From Fibrobacter sp. (GTDB lineage: Bacteria; Fibrobacterota; Fibrobacteria; Fibrobacterales; Fibrobacteraceae), in contig JAKSIF010000005.1 in assembly GCA_024398965.1 (NCBI GenBank), positions 62,001-126,000 of the forward strand: a stretch of DNA of 64,000 nt, read 5' to 3'. The notes beneath the pieces are model-generated. The model saw only the letters and a list, made by a program, of their open reading frames with translations, was not told the DNA's origin and made no database searches. Made by a program: the position numbers and the translations under genes. Shown here piece after piece: positions 52,799 to 61,452 of this stretch. The first letter of the stretch is position 1. Every line of letters starts with the position of its first letter.

Positions 52799-53008
52799 AT
52801 GAAAGAAAAATTTCAAAAGATTTGGGGCTGGACCCTCACCTATCTTAAATCCTTGAACTGGATTGTCCTATTGGGCATTGCGGCATTCTGCATCGCCCTT
52901 GCTGTAATCAACAACATCCGTCTGGGCGACCCCAGAGCCAGCGACGCCAAGTCCGTCGAATGGATTGGAACCCAGGACGTTCTTGAAAAGCCCGCGGAGG
53001 TACTCTAA
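52799..53008 (+). CDS. Small single-span membrane protein
   Basis: 69 aa with one hydrophobic helix (residues 20-40, NWIVLLGIAAFCIALAVINN). The rest is charged, ending DVLEKPAEVL. I do not recognise it. Its stop overlaps the start of the MauE-like gene by one base (TAATG), so it is likely a coupled partner. Confidence 0.65.
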   Translation: MKEKFQKIWGWTLTYLKSLNWIVLLGIAAFCIALAVINNIRLGDPRASDAKSVEWIGTQDVLEKPAEVL

Positions 53009-53700
53009 TGACCTGCGCCTGCTGCAAAAAGACTGTTTTCTCCGCCGCACTGCTTTTGGTGGCATCCGTCCTCGTGGCTATCGGCGTTGCAGAAATTTCC
53101 TTCCCGGAATCCTTCCTTACCTTTACGGACCAGGACTGGCTTATTGACTTGTGGCCCAAGGCATACCGCTACAACATTCACGTTGGCCTTGGCGCCATCG
53201 TGATTGCAACCGGGCTTTGCGTTCCTGCTTACAGACTGCAGAAGGATTTTGCCATCCGCGCCCTGGAAACCTTGTTCCGCGTGGGTATCGGCGGCATGTT
53301 CATCTTCGCCAGCATCTACAAGATTCAGGACCCACACCAGTTTGCAACCCTGGTTGCGCAGTACCAGTTCTTCTCTGCACTGCATGTGGATTTCGCCAAC
53401 AACTTCTTCGCCCTGGTCTATCCCCAGTTTGAGCTGTGGTTCGGCTTGGCCATGATCTTTACCCCCTTCGTCAAGGAAAGTGCTTTCGCCATCTTCTGGA
53501 TGTTCGTAAGCTTTATCATCGCTCTGGCATGGGCCCTGTGGAACGACCTGGGAATCACCTGCGGTTGCTTTGAACTGGAAGGCGCTCAGGACAAGGCGGA
53601 AGCCTGGACCAGCCTGATCCGCGATTTGATTCTGATCTGGCCTACCCTGTGGCTTGCATTCCGCAAGAACAAGAGCCTCATCGGCGTCTGGAAGAAATAG
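53008..53700 (+). CDS. MauE/DoxX-like membrane protein
   Basis: A 230-aa membrane protein. Four to six helices are visible. FRVGIGGMFIFASIYKIQDP is the typical DoxX/MauE entry helix, and the closing GITCGCFELEG carries the paired Cys seen in MauE-type proteins linked to disulfide or redox maturation. The N-terminus MTCACCKKTVFSAALL adds a further Cys cluster (C-x-C-C). The substrate is unknown; redox tailoring of an exported protein is an inference. The small membrane protein upstream is translationally coupled. It ends directly before a repeat-rich stretch. Confidence 0.78.
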   Translation: MTCACCKKTVFSAALLLVASVLVAIGVAEISFPESFLTFTDQDWLIDLWPKAYRYNIHVGLGAIVIATGLCVPAYRLQKDFAIRALETLFRVGIGGMFIFASIYKIQDPHQFATLVAQYQFFSALHVDFANNFFALVYPQFELWFGLAMIFTPFVKESAFAIFWMFVSFIIALAWALWNDLGITCGCFELEGAQDKAEAWTSLIRDLILIWPTLWLAFRKNKSLIGVWKK

Positions 53701-53765
53701 TTTCTACCGGGTGCAAGGCCCCGATAGGAAGACGTCACATCCATGTCATGAAGCATCGAGTTTCG

Positions 53766-53858
53766 TAACGTCATCCTGGAGCCTCGAAGAGGCGATAGGA
53801 TCCAAAGGACTTAAGACTTCATAACGTCATCCTGGAGCCTCGAAGAGGCGATAGGATC
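53766..53858. repeat. Two direct copies of a REP-like element (minus orientation)
   Basis: CGTCATCCTGGAGCCTCGAA, followed by GAGGCGATAGGATCC, occurs at about 53768 and again at about 53825. The inner CCTCGAAGAGG is an imperfect palindrome. The same family in the opposite orientation lies at 54239-54496. Confidence 0.85.
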
Positions 53859-53861
53859 CTA

Positions 53862-53889
53862 AAGACTTCTCCACAGAGAAGTCTTTTTT
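53862..53889. terminator. Terminator after the MauE-like gene
   Basis: AAGACTTCTC-CACA-GAGAAGTCTT with a T-run. It covers the stop codon of the convergent GIY-YIG gene. Confidence 0.85.
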
Positions 53890-54175
53890 ACAACAAGAAA
53901 AATAAATCTCGCCATTCAGGATTAACAGACTCTATCAAATCAATCTTTTTGCGTCGCACCAGATTCTTCAAGGATTTTTCTCTCGCTATAGCAAATCGAA
54001 TTCCTGAGAATTCTTCAAAATACCCTAGCTTATCAACTCCATATTTTTGAGTAAAGCCTTTAAACGTCTTATTCTTGTGTTGAGATATTCTCTTCTTAAG
54101 GTTACTGGTGACACCAATATACAATGTTCCATTTCTTTTATTGAATAAGATGTATGTGTATGATTTATCCTGCAT
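53888..54175 (-). CDS. Small GIY-YIG nuclease-domain protein
   Basis: A 95-aa single-domain protein of the UvrC-N / YhbQ type. The defining motif reads TYILFNKRNGTLYIGVTSNL, followed by KKRISQHKN (GIY-YIG with V in place of a later residue, R as catalytic). IAREKSLKNLVRRKKIDLIE supplies the conserved Glu region. The ATG at 54173-54175 starts the domain. The gene is enclosed by REP-like repeats on both sides. Whether it moves those repeats, or merely sits between them, is open. Confidence 0.85.
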   Translation of the reverse strand: MQDKSYTYILFNKRNGTLYIGVTSNLKKRISQHKNKTFKGFTQKYGVDKLGYFEEFSGIRFAIAREKSLKNLVRRKKIDLIESVNPEWRDLFFLL

Positions 54176-54238
54176 TTCTAGCCTCCTAATGATGCTGAGA
54201 AAGATACACATATTCAAATGTCATATTTAGACATTTTT

Positions 54239-54496
54239 GATCCTATCGGGGCGGAGCCCCTCCAGGATGACGTGTGTAGTTTACGTTTCTGATTCCTATC
54301 GGAGCTTATTCTTTTTCGTCATTCTGGAACGGAACGTAGTGGAGTGATAGGATCTATGGACATTGTTTTGGATCCTATCGGGTGCAGGGCACCCTCCAGG
54401 ATGACGTATGCGGAACCATCCAGGATGACGTGTGGCGAGATGTATCTGGGAAATCACTTTGGTTCCTATCGGGGCGGAGCCCCTCCAGGATGACGT
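54239..54496. repeat. Cluster of REP-like elements near the GIY-YIG gene
   Basis: GATCCTATCGGGGCGGAGCC, followed by CCTCCAGGATGACG, occurs at 54239-54272. Similar copies are at about 54369-54405 (with GGGTGCAGGGCACCC) and 54463-54496. An opposite-strand copy is at about 54318-54355, with partial ones at 54293 and 54416. Each has a GC-rich palindromic core with CCTATCGGG at one end and CCAGGATGACG at the other. The gap between 54176 and 54510 holds little else. Confidence 0.85.
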
Positions 54497-54510
54497 TTAG
54501 CGAGATGTAT

Positions 54511-55680
54511 CTAGGAAATCACTTCGGTTTCTACCGGGTGCAAGGCAGCCAAGACGCGTTTCGAGAATTCTTCCATGGAGCAGCGGGACAGTAGTTCCGC
54601 TGCTTTTTCTTCGTCCACAACCTTTTCTCCGGCGAGAACGCGGTCGACAACCTTGGCGTAGGCTTCTGCGTCTGTAGGCGGATCAATGAGGGGGCAGACT
54701 CCCTCCAGATTTTCCTTGACCGCAGATGTGGCGGCGCCCAACGCAGGTGTGCCACAGCTTAACGCCTCCAGCGGCGGCAGGCCGAAACCTTCCAGAAGGC
54801 TGGGGTAAACCATCAAGTCACTATGGCGGTAGAAGTCGCGAAGTTCCTCGGCGTTGAACTGGCTGAAATGAAAAACGTTCAGCAGTTTCTTAGCGTTAAT
54901 GATTTCGCGATGACGTTCAGAAAACTTTCCCACACGAACGAATGCTACATCAGGGCGAAGCCTTGCAATCTCGAAGTAGGTTTCGATATTCTTGCGAGGT
55001 TCATCAAGACTCACATTCAGACACATGCCATCGTAATTGCGCATGCCGTACTTGCGACGGAACGCCTTTTTTTCTTCTGGCGTAATGGGCGTTTCGGGCT
55101 TGCAGAACAGGGCACTGTCAATGGGGCATCCGATGACAGTGCCAGGCGCATTGGCCATACGGGGGCCGAAATGAGAAGCAGCCTCCCCGCGGGTCCATTC
55201 CGAATTATAGACAAACGAATCCGCCTTGACCGTAGGCTTGATGTAGAACATGTTCAACAGCTTGAACTTGACGCTGCCCGGATAAAGAGTCTCGGCGAAG
55301 GTATCGTGAACAAACATCACAGTCTTTGCCTGGGAACCAGCTGCACTTTTGGCTGCACCAATCAGGAATCCCAGTTCCGGACGGATAAAGAAAATAGTGT
55401 CGGGCTGAACCTGACGAATCACTTTTTTCAAAGGATTGCGGAACGAAATGAATCCGGTGTACAGGGACTTGGCCCACACTTCATGGGACGTATACAGCGA
55501 AGAGTCCACCACTTGCTTGGCCCCCTCGGCAGTCTTCTCGGGATCCGGGAAAAACTTGGGAGTCTTGAGCCAAAGCACATGGGCTTCAAAAGTTCCAGCC
55601 ACGGCCTTAATCAAGTTCAAGGTCAACCGGCCAAAGCTGGTACATTCATTCTTGTCGCAAATAAAAAGGATTTTCTTCAC
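54511..55680 (-). CDS. Glycosyltransferase family 4 protein
   Basis: A 389-aa GT-B enzyme. CLNVSLDEPRKNIETYFEIA and VYPSLLEGFGLPPLEALSCG are the donor-binding elements, the second with the E-x7-E motif. The start is a GTG complementary to 55678-55680. The last residues (ALHPVETEVIS) are encoded by DNA related to the neighbouring REP-like repeat (TTTCTACCGGGTGCAAGGC, also found at 53701), so the repeat appears to have replaced the original 3' end. It is divergent from a second glycosyltransferase gene. Confidence 0.88.
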   Translation of the reverse strand: MKKILFICDKNECTSFGRLTLNLIKAVAGTFEAHVLWLKTPKFFPDPEKTAEGAKQVVDSSLYTSHEVWAKSLYTGFISFRNPLKKVIRQVQPDTIFFIRPELGFLIGAAKSAAGSQAKTVMFVHDTFAETLYPGSVKFKLLNMFYIKPTVKADSFVYNSEWTRGEAASHFGPRMANAPGTVIGCPIDSALFCKPETPITPEEKKAFRRKYGMRNYDGMCLNVSLDEPRKNIETYFEIARLRPDVAFVRVGKFSERHREIINAKKLLNVFHFSQFNAEELRDFYRHSDLMVYPSLLEGFGLPPLEALSCGTPALGAATSAVKENLEGVCPLIDPPTDAEAYAKVVDRVLAGEKVVDEEKAAELLSRCSMEEFSKRVLAALHPVETEVIS

Positions 55681-55722
55681 ATCATCAATTATAAAAAAAT
55701 CAATATTTATATATTGTAGCCC

Positions 55723-56706
55723 ATGGCAAAGCTTTGCGTAGTAATGGCAACCTATAATGGAGAAAAGTATCTAGGTCAGATGCTGGATTCTCTTGTTGCC
55801 CAGACAAGGCCCGCCGAAAAGATTATCGTGGTAGACGACGGTTCCAAGGATTCTTCCGTTTCCATTCTTGAAAGCTACAAGGAAAAACTCCCCCTGGATA
55901 TCTTCGTTTCACCCAAGAACCAGGGACACAGAGCCGCATTTTCAAAGTCCCTGGAAATGGCCCGGGACTACTTCGGTAAGGAACTGAAACCTGATGAAGA
56001 AGGGTTCATCGCCCTGGCCGACCAAGACGACATCTGGCTCCCCCGAAAACACGAAATTCTCTTGAATGAAATGGAGAAGGCGGATACAAACGGAACCTGC
56101 CCCGACATGGTCTTTGGCGACGCCCAGGTCATTGACGGAGAAGGCAAGGTATTTGCAGAATCCTGGAGGAAACTGGACCACATTCCCGAAAGTCTGACCC
56201 TGCGAGCCCTTATGACCGGATTTACAAACGTTACCGGCTGCATGGTCATGTTCAGGTCTAGCCTCCTTGGCGACGTTCTGCCCATTCCCGTAGATGTTCC
56301 CGTACACGATCAATGGATTACTTTCTGCGCTGCGGCAAGAAACGGATACCGTTCCATCAAGGAACCCGTCATCCAGTACCGCATTCACAACCAGAATGCC
56401 ATCGGCCTTGGCCACAGCCATACCTGGACGGGTAACCTGAAGCTTAACCTGCAGTGGGCAAAGATGCTGACCCAGGTTCCCCATTTTGAAAAGCTGAGCA
56501 AGGCCGACCAGGATTTCCTGACCACCTACGTCAGCTATACGGAAACGCGACTGTCCCGCTACTTCCTGCCGTCCTACGTTTTATGGGTAGCAAGGAATGC
56601 CCGCAGTCTTTTCCCCCACATCGAGAGCAAACTGAAGTTTATTCCCCTGGTGGCCTACGGTATTGTGGGCGCACCTTTCGCTACGAAATTCCTAGGCAAA
56701 AGCTAG
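55723..56706 (+). CDS. Glycosyltransferase family 2 protein
   Basis: A 327-aa GT-A enzyme. VVMATYNGEKYLGQMLDSLV opens the fold, IIVVDDGSKDSS binds the nucleotide and ALADQDDIWLPRK contains the D-x-D-type metal site. Similar proteins transfer rhamnose or other deoxysugars in O-antigen synthesis. It forms an operon with the next glycosyltransferase and the Wzi-like protein (gaps of 15 bp, then an overlap). Confidence 0.9.
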   Translation: MAKLCVVMATYNGEKYLGQMLDSLVAQTRPAEKIIVVDDGSKDSSVSILESYKEKLPLDIFVSPKNQGHRAAFSKSLEMARDYFGKELKPDEEGFIALADQDDIWLPRKHEILLNEMEKADTNGTCPDMVFGDAQVIDGEGKVFAESWRKLDHIPESLTLRALMTGFTNVTGCMVMFRSSLLGDVLPIPVDVPVHDQWITFCAAARNGYRSIKEPVIQYRIHNQNAIGLGHSHTWTGNLKLNLQWAKMLTQVPHFEKLSKADQDFLTTYVSYTETRLSRYFLPSYVLWVARNARSLFPHIESKLKFIPLVAYGIVGAPFATKFLGKS

Positions 56707-56721
56707 GTTCCCGAGGTTACT

Positions 56722-57612
56722 GTGAACGTTCAAGCCGTACTGGTAAACTTCAGGAACGAGGCAAAGACCATCAACTGCCTTAGGGCCCTTGAAAGAGGGA
56801 CCGTCAAGCCCCGCCGTGTATTCGTGGTAGACAATTCCTGCACCGAAACCTCCAGGGCAGCCTTCCTTAAGGAAAGCTTTGATCTGGACGTGGAATGGAT
56901 CTGGAATGTTGCAAACCTAGGTTTTGCCGCCGGATGCAACCAGGGCATTAGACGTTCCATGGAGGAGACGCCCGACGATTACGTCTGGCTGTTGAACAAC
57001 GATACGGAACCGACGCCCACCGCGCTGGAGAACCTGCTGAAAAAAGCGGAACAGACCGGCGCAGGCATAACGGGTTCCGCCATCTACGATTCCAACGGGA
57101 ATTTCTCTGGCGGCGTCGGGCTTGTACATCCCAAGTTCGCTTCCGTCAAGCGCGGCAGTCTGCAGCAGCCGGAACGTTTCGACTACATCGAAGGTTCTTC
57201 CTTCCTGATTTCGCCTCAGTGTCTAGCCAAGATCGGCCCCCTCAGCGAAGACTACTTCCTGTACTTCGAAGAAAGCGACTACTGTCTCAAGGCAAAAAAG
57301 GCAGGGCTTACCCTGGCTTGGGCAACCGACAGCGTGATTACCCATCACATAGGCTCCAGTACCGGCAGCGAAATCCGTAAGGGCGGCGTTCCCTTCTTCA
57401 TCGACTGCCTGATGATCCGTAACCGCATTCACTTCGCAAGATCCAACGGCTTCCCTGCCTACGGTATTTTCGTAGGGCTGCTGATTAGCCTGGGCCTCCG
57501 TCTAAAGCGCGGGCAGTTCAATCGTGTGGTGACCATCCTAAGGATTATTTCATCACGAAACGCCTTCAGGAATTTTATCATAAAGAACGGTGGTTTCTAT
57601 GACCATGTTTAA
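56722..57612 (+). CDS. Glycosyltransferase family 2 protein (rhamnosyltransferase-like)
   Basis: A 296-aa GT-A enzyme. VQAVLVNFRNEAKTINCLRA, RVFVVDNSCTE and DYVWLLNNDTEPTP are the donor and metal elements. DYFLYFEESDYCLKAKKAGL is the acceptor/catalytic block typical of the WbbL group. It starts with GTG at 56722 behind GAGG. Its end overlaps the Wzi-like gene by 14 bp. Confidence 0.9.
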   Translation: MNVQAVLVNFRNEAKTINCLRALERGTVKPRRVFVVDNSCTETSRAAFLKESFDLDVEWIWNVANLGFAAGCNQGIRRSMEETPDDYVWLLNNDTEPTPTALENLLKKAEQTGAGITGSAIYDSNGNFSGGVGLVHPKFASVKRGSLQQPERFDYIEGSSFLISPQCLAKIGPLSEDYFLYFEESDYCLKAKKAGLTLAWATDSVITHHIGSSTGSEIRKGGVPFFIDCLMIRNRIHFARSNGFPAYGIFVGLLISLGLRLKRGQFNRVVTILRIISSRNAFRNFIIKNGGFYDHV

Positions 57613-59080
57613 GAAAAGTTTTTTCAAGTTTGTATGTTCGGCCGCCGCCTTCGCAGGCATCTCCGTCGGGTTTCTTTCCAATCCGGCCCAGGCCCACATT
57701 TCCTTTGAAAACGCCGACAAGAACCATCAGGTGAACATTCATGGCCAGCTGGTGGACTCCGTGGCCGTTACCAACTTCGGGAACATTCCCGGGCAGAATA
57801 ACGCCCCCACCCATTATGACAATTCCATGTCTGTCCGTCTTTTTCTGGATGGCCACTTTACCAGCCGCTTGAATTTTGACGCCAGGGTAAAGATCCACAC
57901 GGACTACACCAACCGCGACATCGCAGACCATTTCTACAATCCTAACGAAGGCCTTCCCTACAACAAGCAAAGCGACACCAAGCGAACTTGGGACTTGTTC
58001 GGCGCCAACGTTAACTACGACCTGGACGCGGTCAAGCTGCTGGCCGGCTTTGACTACCTGGCCTGGGGCCCCGCCCGACGAAACCACGTGATACTGCGCG
58101 GCGAACAAAACAACTACAGGCCCTGGCAAGATTCCACCAGCCGTATTCACGAAGCCGCTCCCACGCCTTATTTCGGTTACCAGTTCGAGATCGGCCCGGT
58201 GGTTTATACCCAGTACGGCATGAAGCTTTTCGAGAAGAAGAACTTCGGCAAGTATCTGCACGCCCATCGTCTAGACCTGAGCCTGCCGGCAAAGATCACC
58301 CTAGGGCTTTCCGAGACATCCCTATACGGCTCTACCGTTGAACCCGCCGGAAGCAATCCTAACATGGACGCAGACAGCAGCGGTCGCGACTTTGAGTGGG
58401 CCTACATGATACCCTTCATTCCCTACGTCTTCCAGGAGCACCTGCAGGGCGACCAGGACAACATCTCGCTGTCGTTTGACCTTAGCGTCAAGACCATTCC
58501 CCATTGGGAATTCTACGGAGAACTGATGTGGGACGACATGAAGTCACCCACCAGCATGTTTGACGATTCCTGGTGGGGCAACAAGTGGGCGGCCTCCGTC
58601 GGCGTAGCCCGCGACAGCATCCGTCTGGGAAGTACTTACTGGAACTGGTATACGGAATATACCCGCGTAGAGCCCTGGGTCTACACACATCATAAGGGTG
58701 GCGCCTATACTTACGCCAGCTACACAAAGAGTTTGGGTACAGACCTTGGTCCCAATAGCCAGGAACTCTACGCCGAATTAAGCGGAGCCTATACCTTCAA
58801 GACCGGATTCCTCAAGGACGCCTTCCTCAAGGGAACGCTCCACGGAAGCGCCGTAGCCAAGGACACCGCCTTCGGCGGCAACATTGCAGACATCCACACT
58901 CCCGAAAGCGCCACCGACAAGAAGTTCCTGGATGACGCCACCACCTTGAACTATGTGGAACTGGGAGGAAACCTGGAATTCGCCCCACGCCGCTGGATGA
59001 CAATCCGCGCAGGATATTCTCGTTATTTCGGCGACTACGAAGGATACCGCGCAACTGCAGTCGGCACCCTACAATACTAA
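57599..59080 (+). CDS. Wzi-like capsule assembly outer-membrane protein
   Basis: A 493-aa predicted barrel related to the capsule assembly Wzi family, which attaches polysaccharide to the outer surface. MTMFKKSFFKFVCSAAAFAG, followed by ISVGFLSNPAQA, is a signal peptide, which supports the ATG at 57599 over the GTG at 57590. FDYLAWGPARRNHVILRGEQ is the conserved WGPG-like region. YSRYFGDYEG and the terminal GTLQY are barrel-end features. It is coupled to the two preceding glycosyltransferases, so this small operon probably modifies or anchors a surface glycan. Confidence 0.8.
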   Translation: MTMFKKSFFKFVCSAAAFAGISVGFLSNPAQAHISFENADKNHQVNIHGQLVDSVAVTNFGNIPGQNNAPTHYDNSMSVRLFLDGHFTSRLNFDARVKIHTDYTNRDIADHFYNPNEGLPYNKQSDTKRTWDLFGANVNYDLDAVKLLAGFDYLAWGPARRNHVILRGEQNNYRPWQDSTSRIHEAAPTPYFGYQFEIGPVVYTQYGMKLFEKKNFGKYLHAHRLDLSLPAKITLGLSETSLYGSTVEPAGSNPNMDADSSGRDFEWAYMIPFIPYVFQEHLQGDQDNISLSFDLSVKTIPHWEFYGELMWDDMKSPTSMFDDSWWGNKWAASVGVARDSIRLGSTYWNWYTEYTRVEPWVYTHHKGGAYTYASYTKSLGTDLGPNSQELYAELSGAYTFKTGFLKDAFLKGTLHGSAVAKDTAFGGNIADIHTPESATDKKFLDDATTLNYVELGGNLEFAPRRWMTIRAGYSRYFGDYEGYRATAVGTLQY

Positions 59081-59083
59081 GTC

Positions 59084-59113
59084 AAAAAGTCCTGAAATCT
59101 CAGGACTTTTTTT
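59084..59113. terminator. Terminator between the Wzi-like and kinase genes
   Basis: AAGTCCTGA-AATC-TCAGGACTT, flanked by A-rich and T-rich runs; it serves both convergent genes. Confidence 0.88.
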
Positions 59114-59133
59114 ACGACTTTTCAAACCTTTTC

Positions 59134-61407
59134 TTAGGACTTTGAAAACACGGTTCTAAGAACCGTCAGCAGGTTTTCGAGTTTAATGGGCTTTGCCACA
59201 TGGCCGTCCATTCCGTAGGAGAAGGCTAGTTTCTTGTCTTCTTCGAAGGCGTTGGCGGTCATAGCCACAATGGGAACCAAGGCCAGAGACCTGTCGGAGA
59301 AATCACGAATTCTGCGGGTTGCCTCATAGCCATCCATTACAGGCATCTGAACATCCATCAAGACCAGGTCGTAATAGCCGCCACCTCGTTCAAGCAACTT
59401 GTCGCAGGCAACCAAGCCGTTTTCGGCAAGTTCAATTGTGGCTCCGGTATCCTTGAGCAAATGCTGAGCGAAAACCTGGTTCATGTGGTTGTCTTCCACA
59501 AGAAGCACCTTCTTTCCCTTCAGAAGATTCATGTCTTCAACGGACAGATTTTTGCTAGCCTCAACAGGCTCATTCTTTTCGTCGGGAGTATTCTCTCCAA
59601 TTCTGAAGTTCAGCTGGACATTGAATACAGTACCAACATCAAGGGCACTGTTCACCTCGATGGTTCCCGCCATCATGTCCACCAGATTCTTGGTAATGCT
59701 CATGCCAAGACCCGTTCCCTGGATGCCGCTGACCGTACTGGTCTGTTCACGTTCAAAGGGCTGGAAGATCAGCTTCAGGAATTCCTCGCTCATGCCAAGG
59801 CCCGTATCGCGAACCTTGATTTCAAAGGATGCAAATCCCGGTACCGGAGAGAAACGTTCCTTGACCTTAAAATCAACCTTGCCACCTTCCCTATTGAACT
59901 TGATTGCGTTGCTAAGCAAGTTAAGCAAAATCTGCATCAGGCGCTGCTTATCGCAAATAACCTTGTCGTGCTTGACATCTTCAAAACGAACACTCAGTTC
60001 CAGCTGCTTTGCAAGAATATCTTCGGCAATAATGGTCTTTAACTCATCTGCAATTTCCTGCAAGGATTCAACCTTGGTAGACAGCTTGATTTTTCCACTT
60101 TCGATGCGGCTCATATCGAGGACATCATCAATCAACGACAGCAGGTAACTACTTGATGTAGAAATCTTGGTCAGGTAATCGCCTACAACCGTCTGGTCAT
60201 CAATGTGATTTCTGGCCAGGCCCGTAAATCCGATAATCGCGTTCATGGGAGTACGGATGTCATGGCTTACATTGTTCAGGAAGGTGGTCTTGGCCTTATT
60301 TGCGGACTGGGCTGCAGACAGAGCCTTCTGCAACTTATCCATCTGTTCCAGTTCCTTCAGCTTTTCATCATTGATAGTCTTGGTCGCAAAAATGACATGC
60401 TTCAAAGGAGCATCAGGACTTTCCTCAAGATCCTTCACTGCAATAAAGTAGGCTTCCGCCCATTCGTATTCGTTACGGTTATCCAGAACCAGGGTAGACT
60501 GGAACTGTGAGGCAATAATGGGAGAAACACGCAGACGCTCCTCAAGGGTATTAAAGTCCATGAACTTGAAGAAATCAGCACGATGTTCCGCACGGACCTT
60601 GTTGTATCCAAAGAAGGTAATCCGTTCCACGGCGTCTCCTTCAGAGCCAATTACGTCTCTAACGACCTTGTTATTGGTCAGGCTGACAAAAGTCCTTTTT
60701 TCAATGTCCGCATAGTACAGCGAAGAAAAGACATTACCCAAGGACTGGAAAACAGCCATCTGCTCTTCGCGACTGTGAATGGATTTCTGTAAAGCTTCTT
60801 CAGCCTCCATTTTCTGCTTAATCACAAGATGGTTACTTGCTCGGATAGAAGAAAAGACGCAGCTCAATCCAATGCTTGCAATACCCCACACACAAACATT
60901 CAATACATCGACTCTAAATACGCGAGCATCCTTGTACATGTAGCAGAACAGTACGAAAATAATGCTCATGATAAAGGCCAAGGTCAAGCTTCTGACAGGG
61001 CGGTCAAAAAAGATAAGGGGAACAACGATAATAAGGATGATGAAAGCCAAGGCGTAGTTGCTCGTATCAAAGACAGAACCTAGCACGATGCCAAAGGCGT
61101 ACATGGTTGCAGCAAAGGTTACTATCAGGATATTTATAAGAGCCGGATGCTTGGAAGCAACAAACTTGGTTAGGCAAAAGATCCCTAGCTGCAAGATGCA
61201 CAGCATGCTGTAGGGCAAAACGTTCGCCACATAAACATCATCAAAGCAATACGTGTAAACAGCAAGAAGACCCATCAGTATGCAGACGACCGTAGAAAAA
61301 GCGGTCAGCAAGGAATGATTCTCCTTAAGGAAGCGATCTTCTACCTGCAGCCATTCATCCTTGGTCAAGCCAGCATAGATGAACGTATTCCACAATTTTT
61401 TCAACAT
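59134..61407 (-). CDS. Membrane hybrid histidine kinase with receiver domain
   Basis: A 757-aa sensor. Residues 30-190 form about six membrane helices. An intermediate region (about 220-350) may be a PAS-like domain. The H-box is FLNNVSHDIRTPMNAIIGFT with the phospho-His. The ATPase boxes are LLSNAIKFNREGG, DTGLGMS and GTGLGMSITKNLV. The C-terminal receiver has KVLLVEDNHMNQ, the phospho-Asp in VLMDVQMPVMDGYEA and a Lys in GHVAKPIKLENLL. No separate response regulator is adjacent. The ATG at 61405-61407 is used. Signal and output are unknown. Confidence 0.93.
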   Translation of the reverse strand: MLKKLWNTFIYAGLTKDEWLQVEDRFLKENHSLLTAFSTVVCILMGLLAVYTYCFDDVYVANVLPYSMLCILQLGIFCLTKFVASKHPALINILIVTFAATMYAFGIVLGSVFDTSNYALAFIILIIVVPLIFFDRPVRSLTLAFIMSIIFVLFCYMYKDARVFRVDVLNVCVWGIASIGLSCVFSSIRASNHLVIKQKMEAEEALQKSIHSREEQMAVFQSLGNVFSSLYYADIEKRTFVSLTNNKVVRDVIGSEGDAVERITFFGYNKVRAEHRADFFKFMDFNTLEERLRVSPIIASQFQSTLVLDNRNEYEWAEAYFIAVKDLEESPDAPLKHVIFATKTINDEKLKELEQMDKLQKALSAAQSANKAKTTFLNNVSHDIRTPMNAIIGFTGLARNHIDDQTVVGDYLTKISTSSSYLLSLIDDVLDMSRIESGKIKLSTKVESLQEIADELKTIIAEDILAKQLELSVRFEDVKHDKVICDKQRLMQILLNLLSNAIKFNREGGKVDFKVKERFSPVPGFASFEIKVRDTGLGMSEEFLKLIFQPFEREQTSTVSGIQGTGLGMSITKNLVDMMAGTIEVNSALDVGTVFNVQLNFRIGENTPDEKNEPVEASKNLSVEDMNLLKGKKVLLVEDNHMNQVFAQHLLKDTGATIELAENGLVACDKLLERGGGYYDLVLMDVQMPVMDGYEATRRIRDFSDRSLALVPIVAMTANAFEEDKKLAFSYGMDGHVAKPIKLENLLTVLRTVFSKS

Positions 61408-61452
61408 AACAAACCCCACTTACACAAATAAGAAATATATAACAATCGAAAT

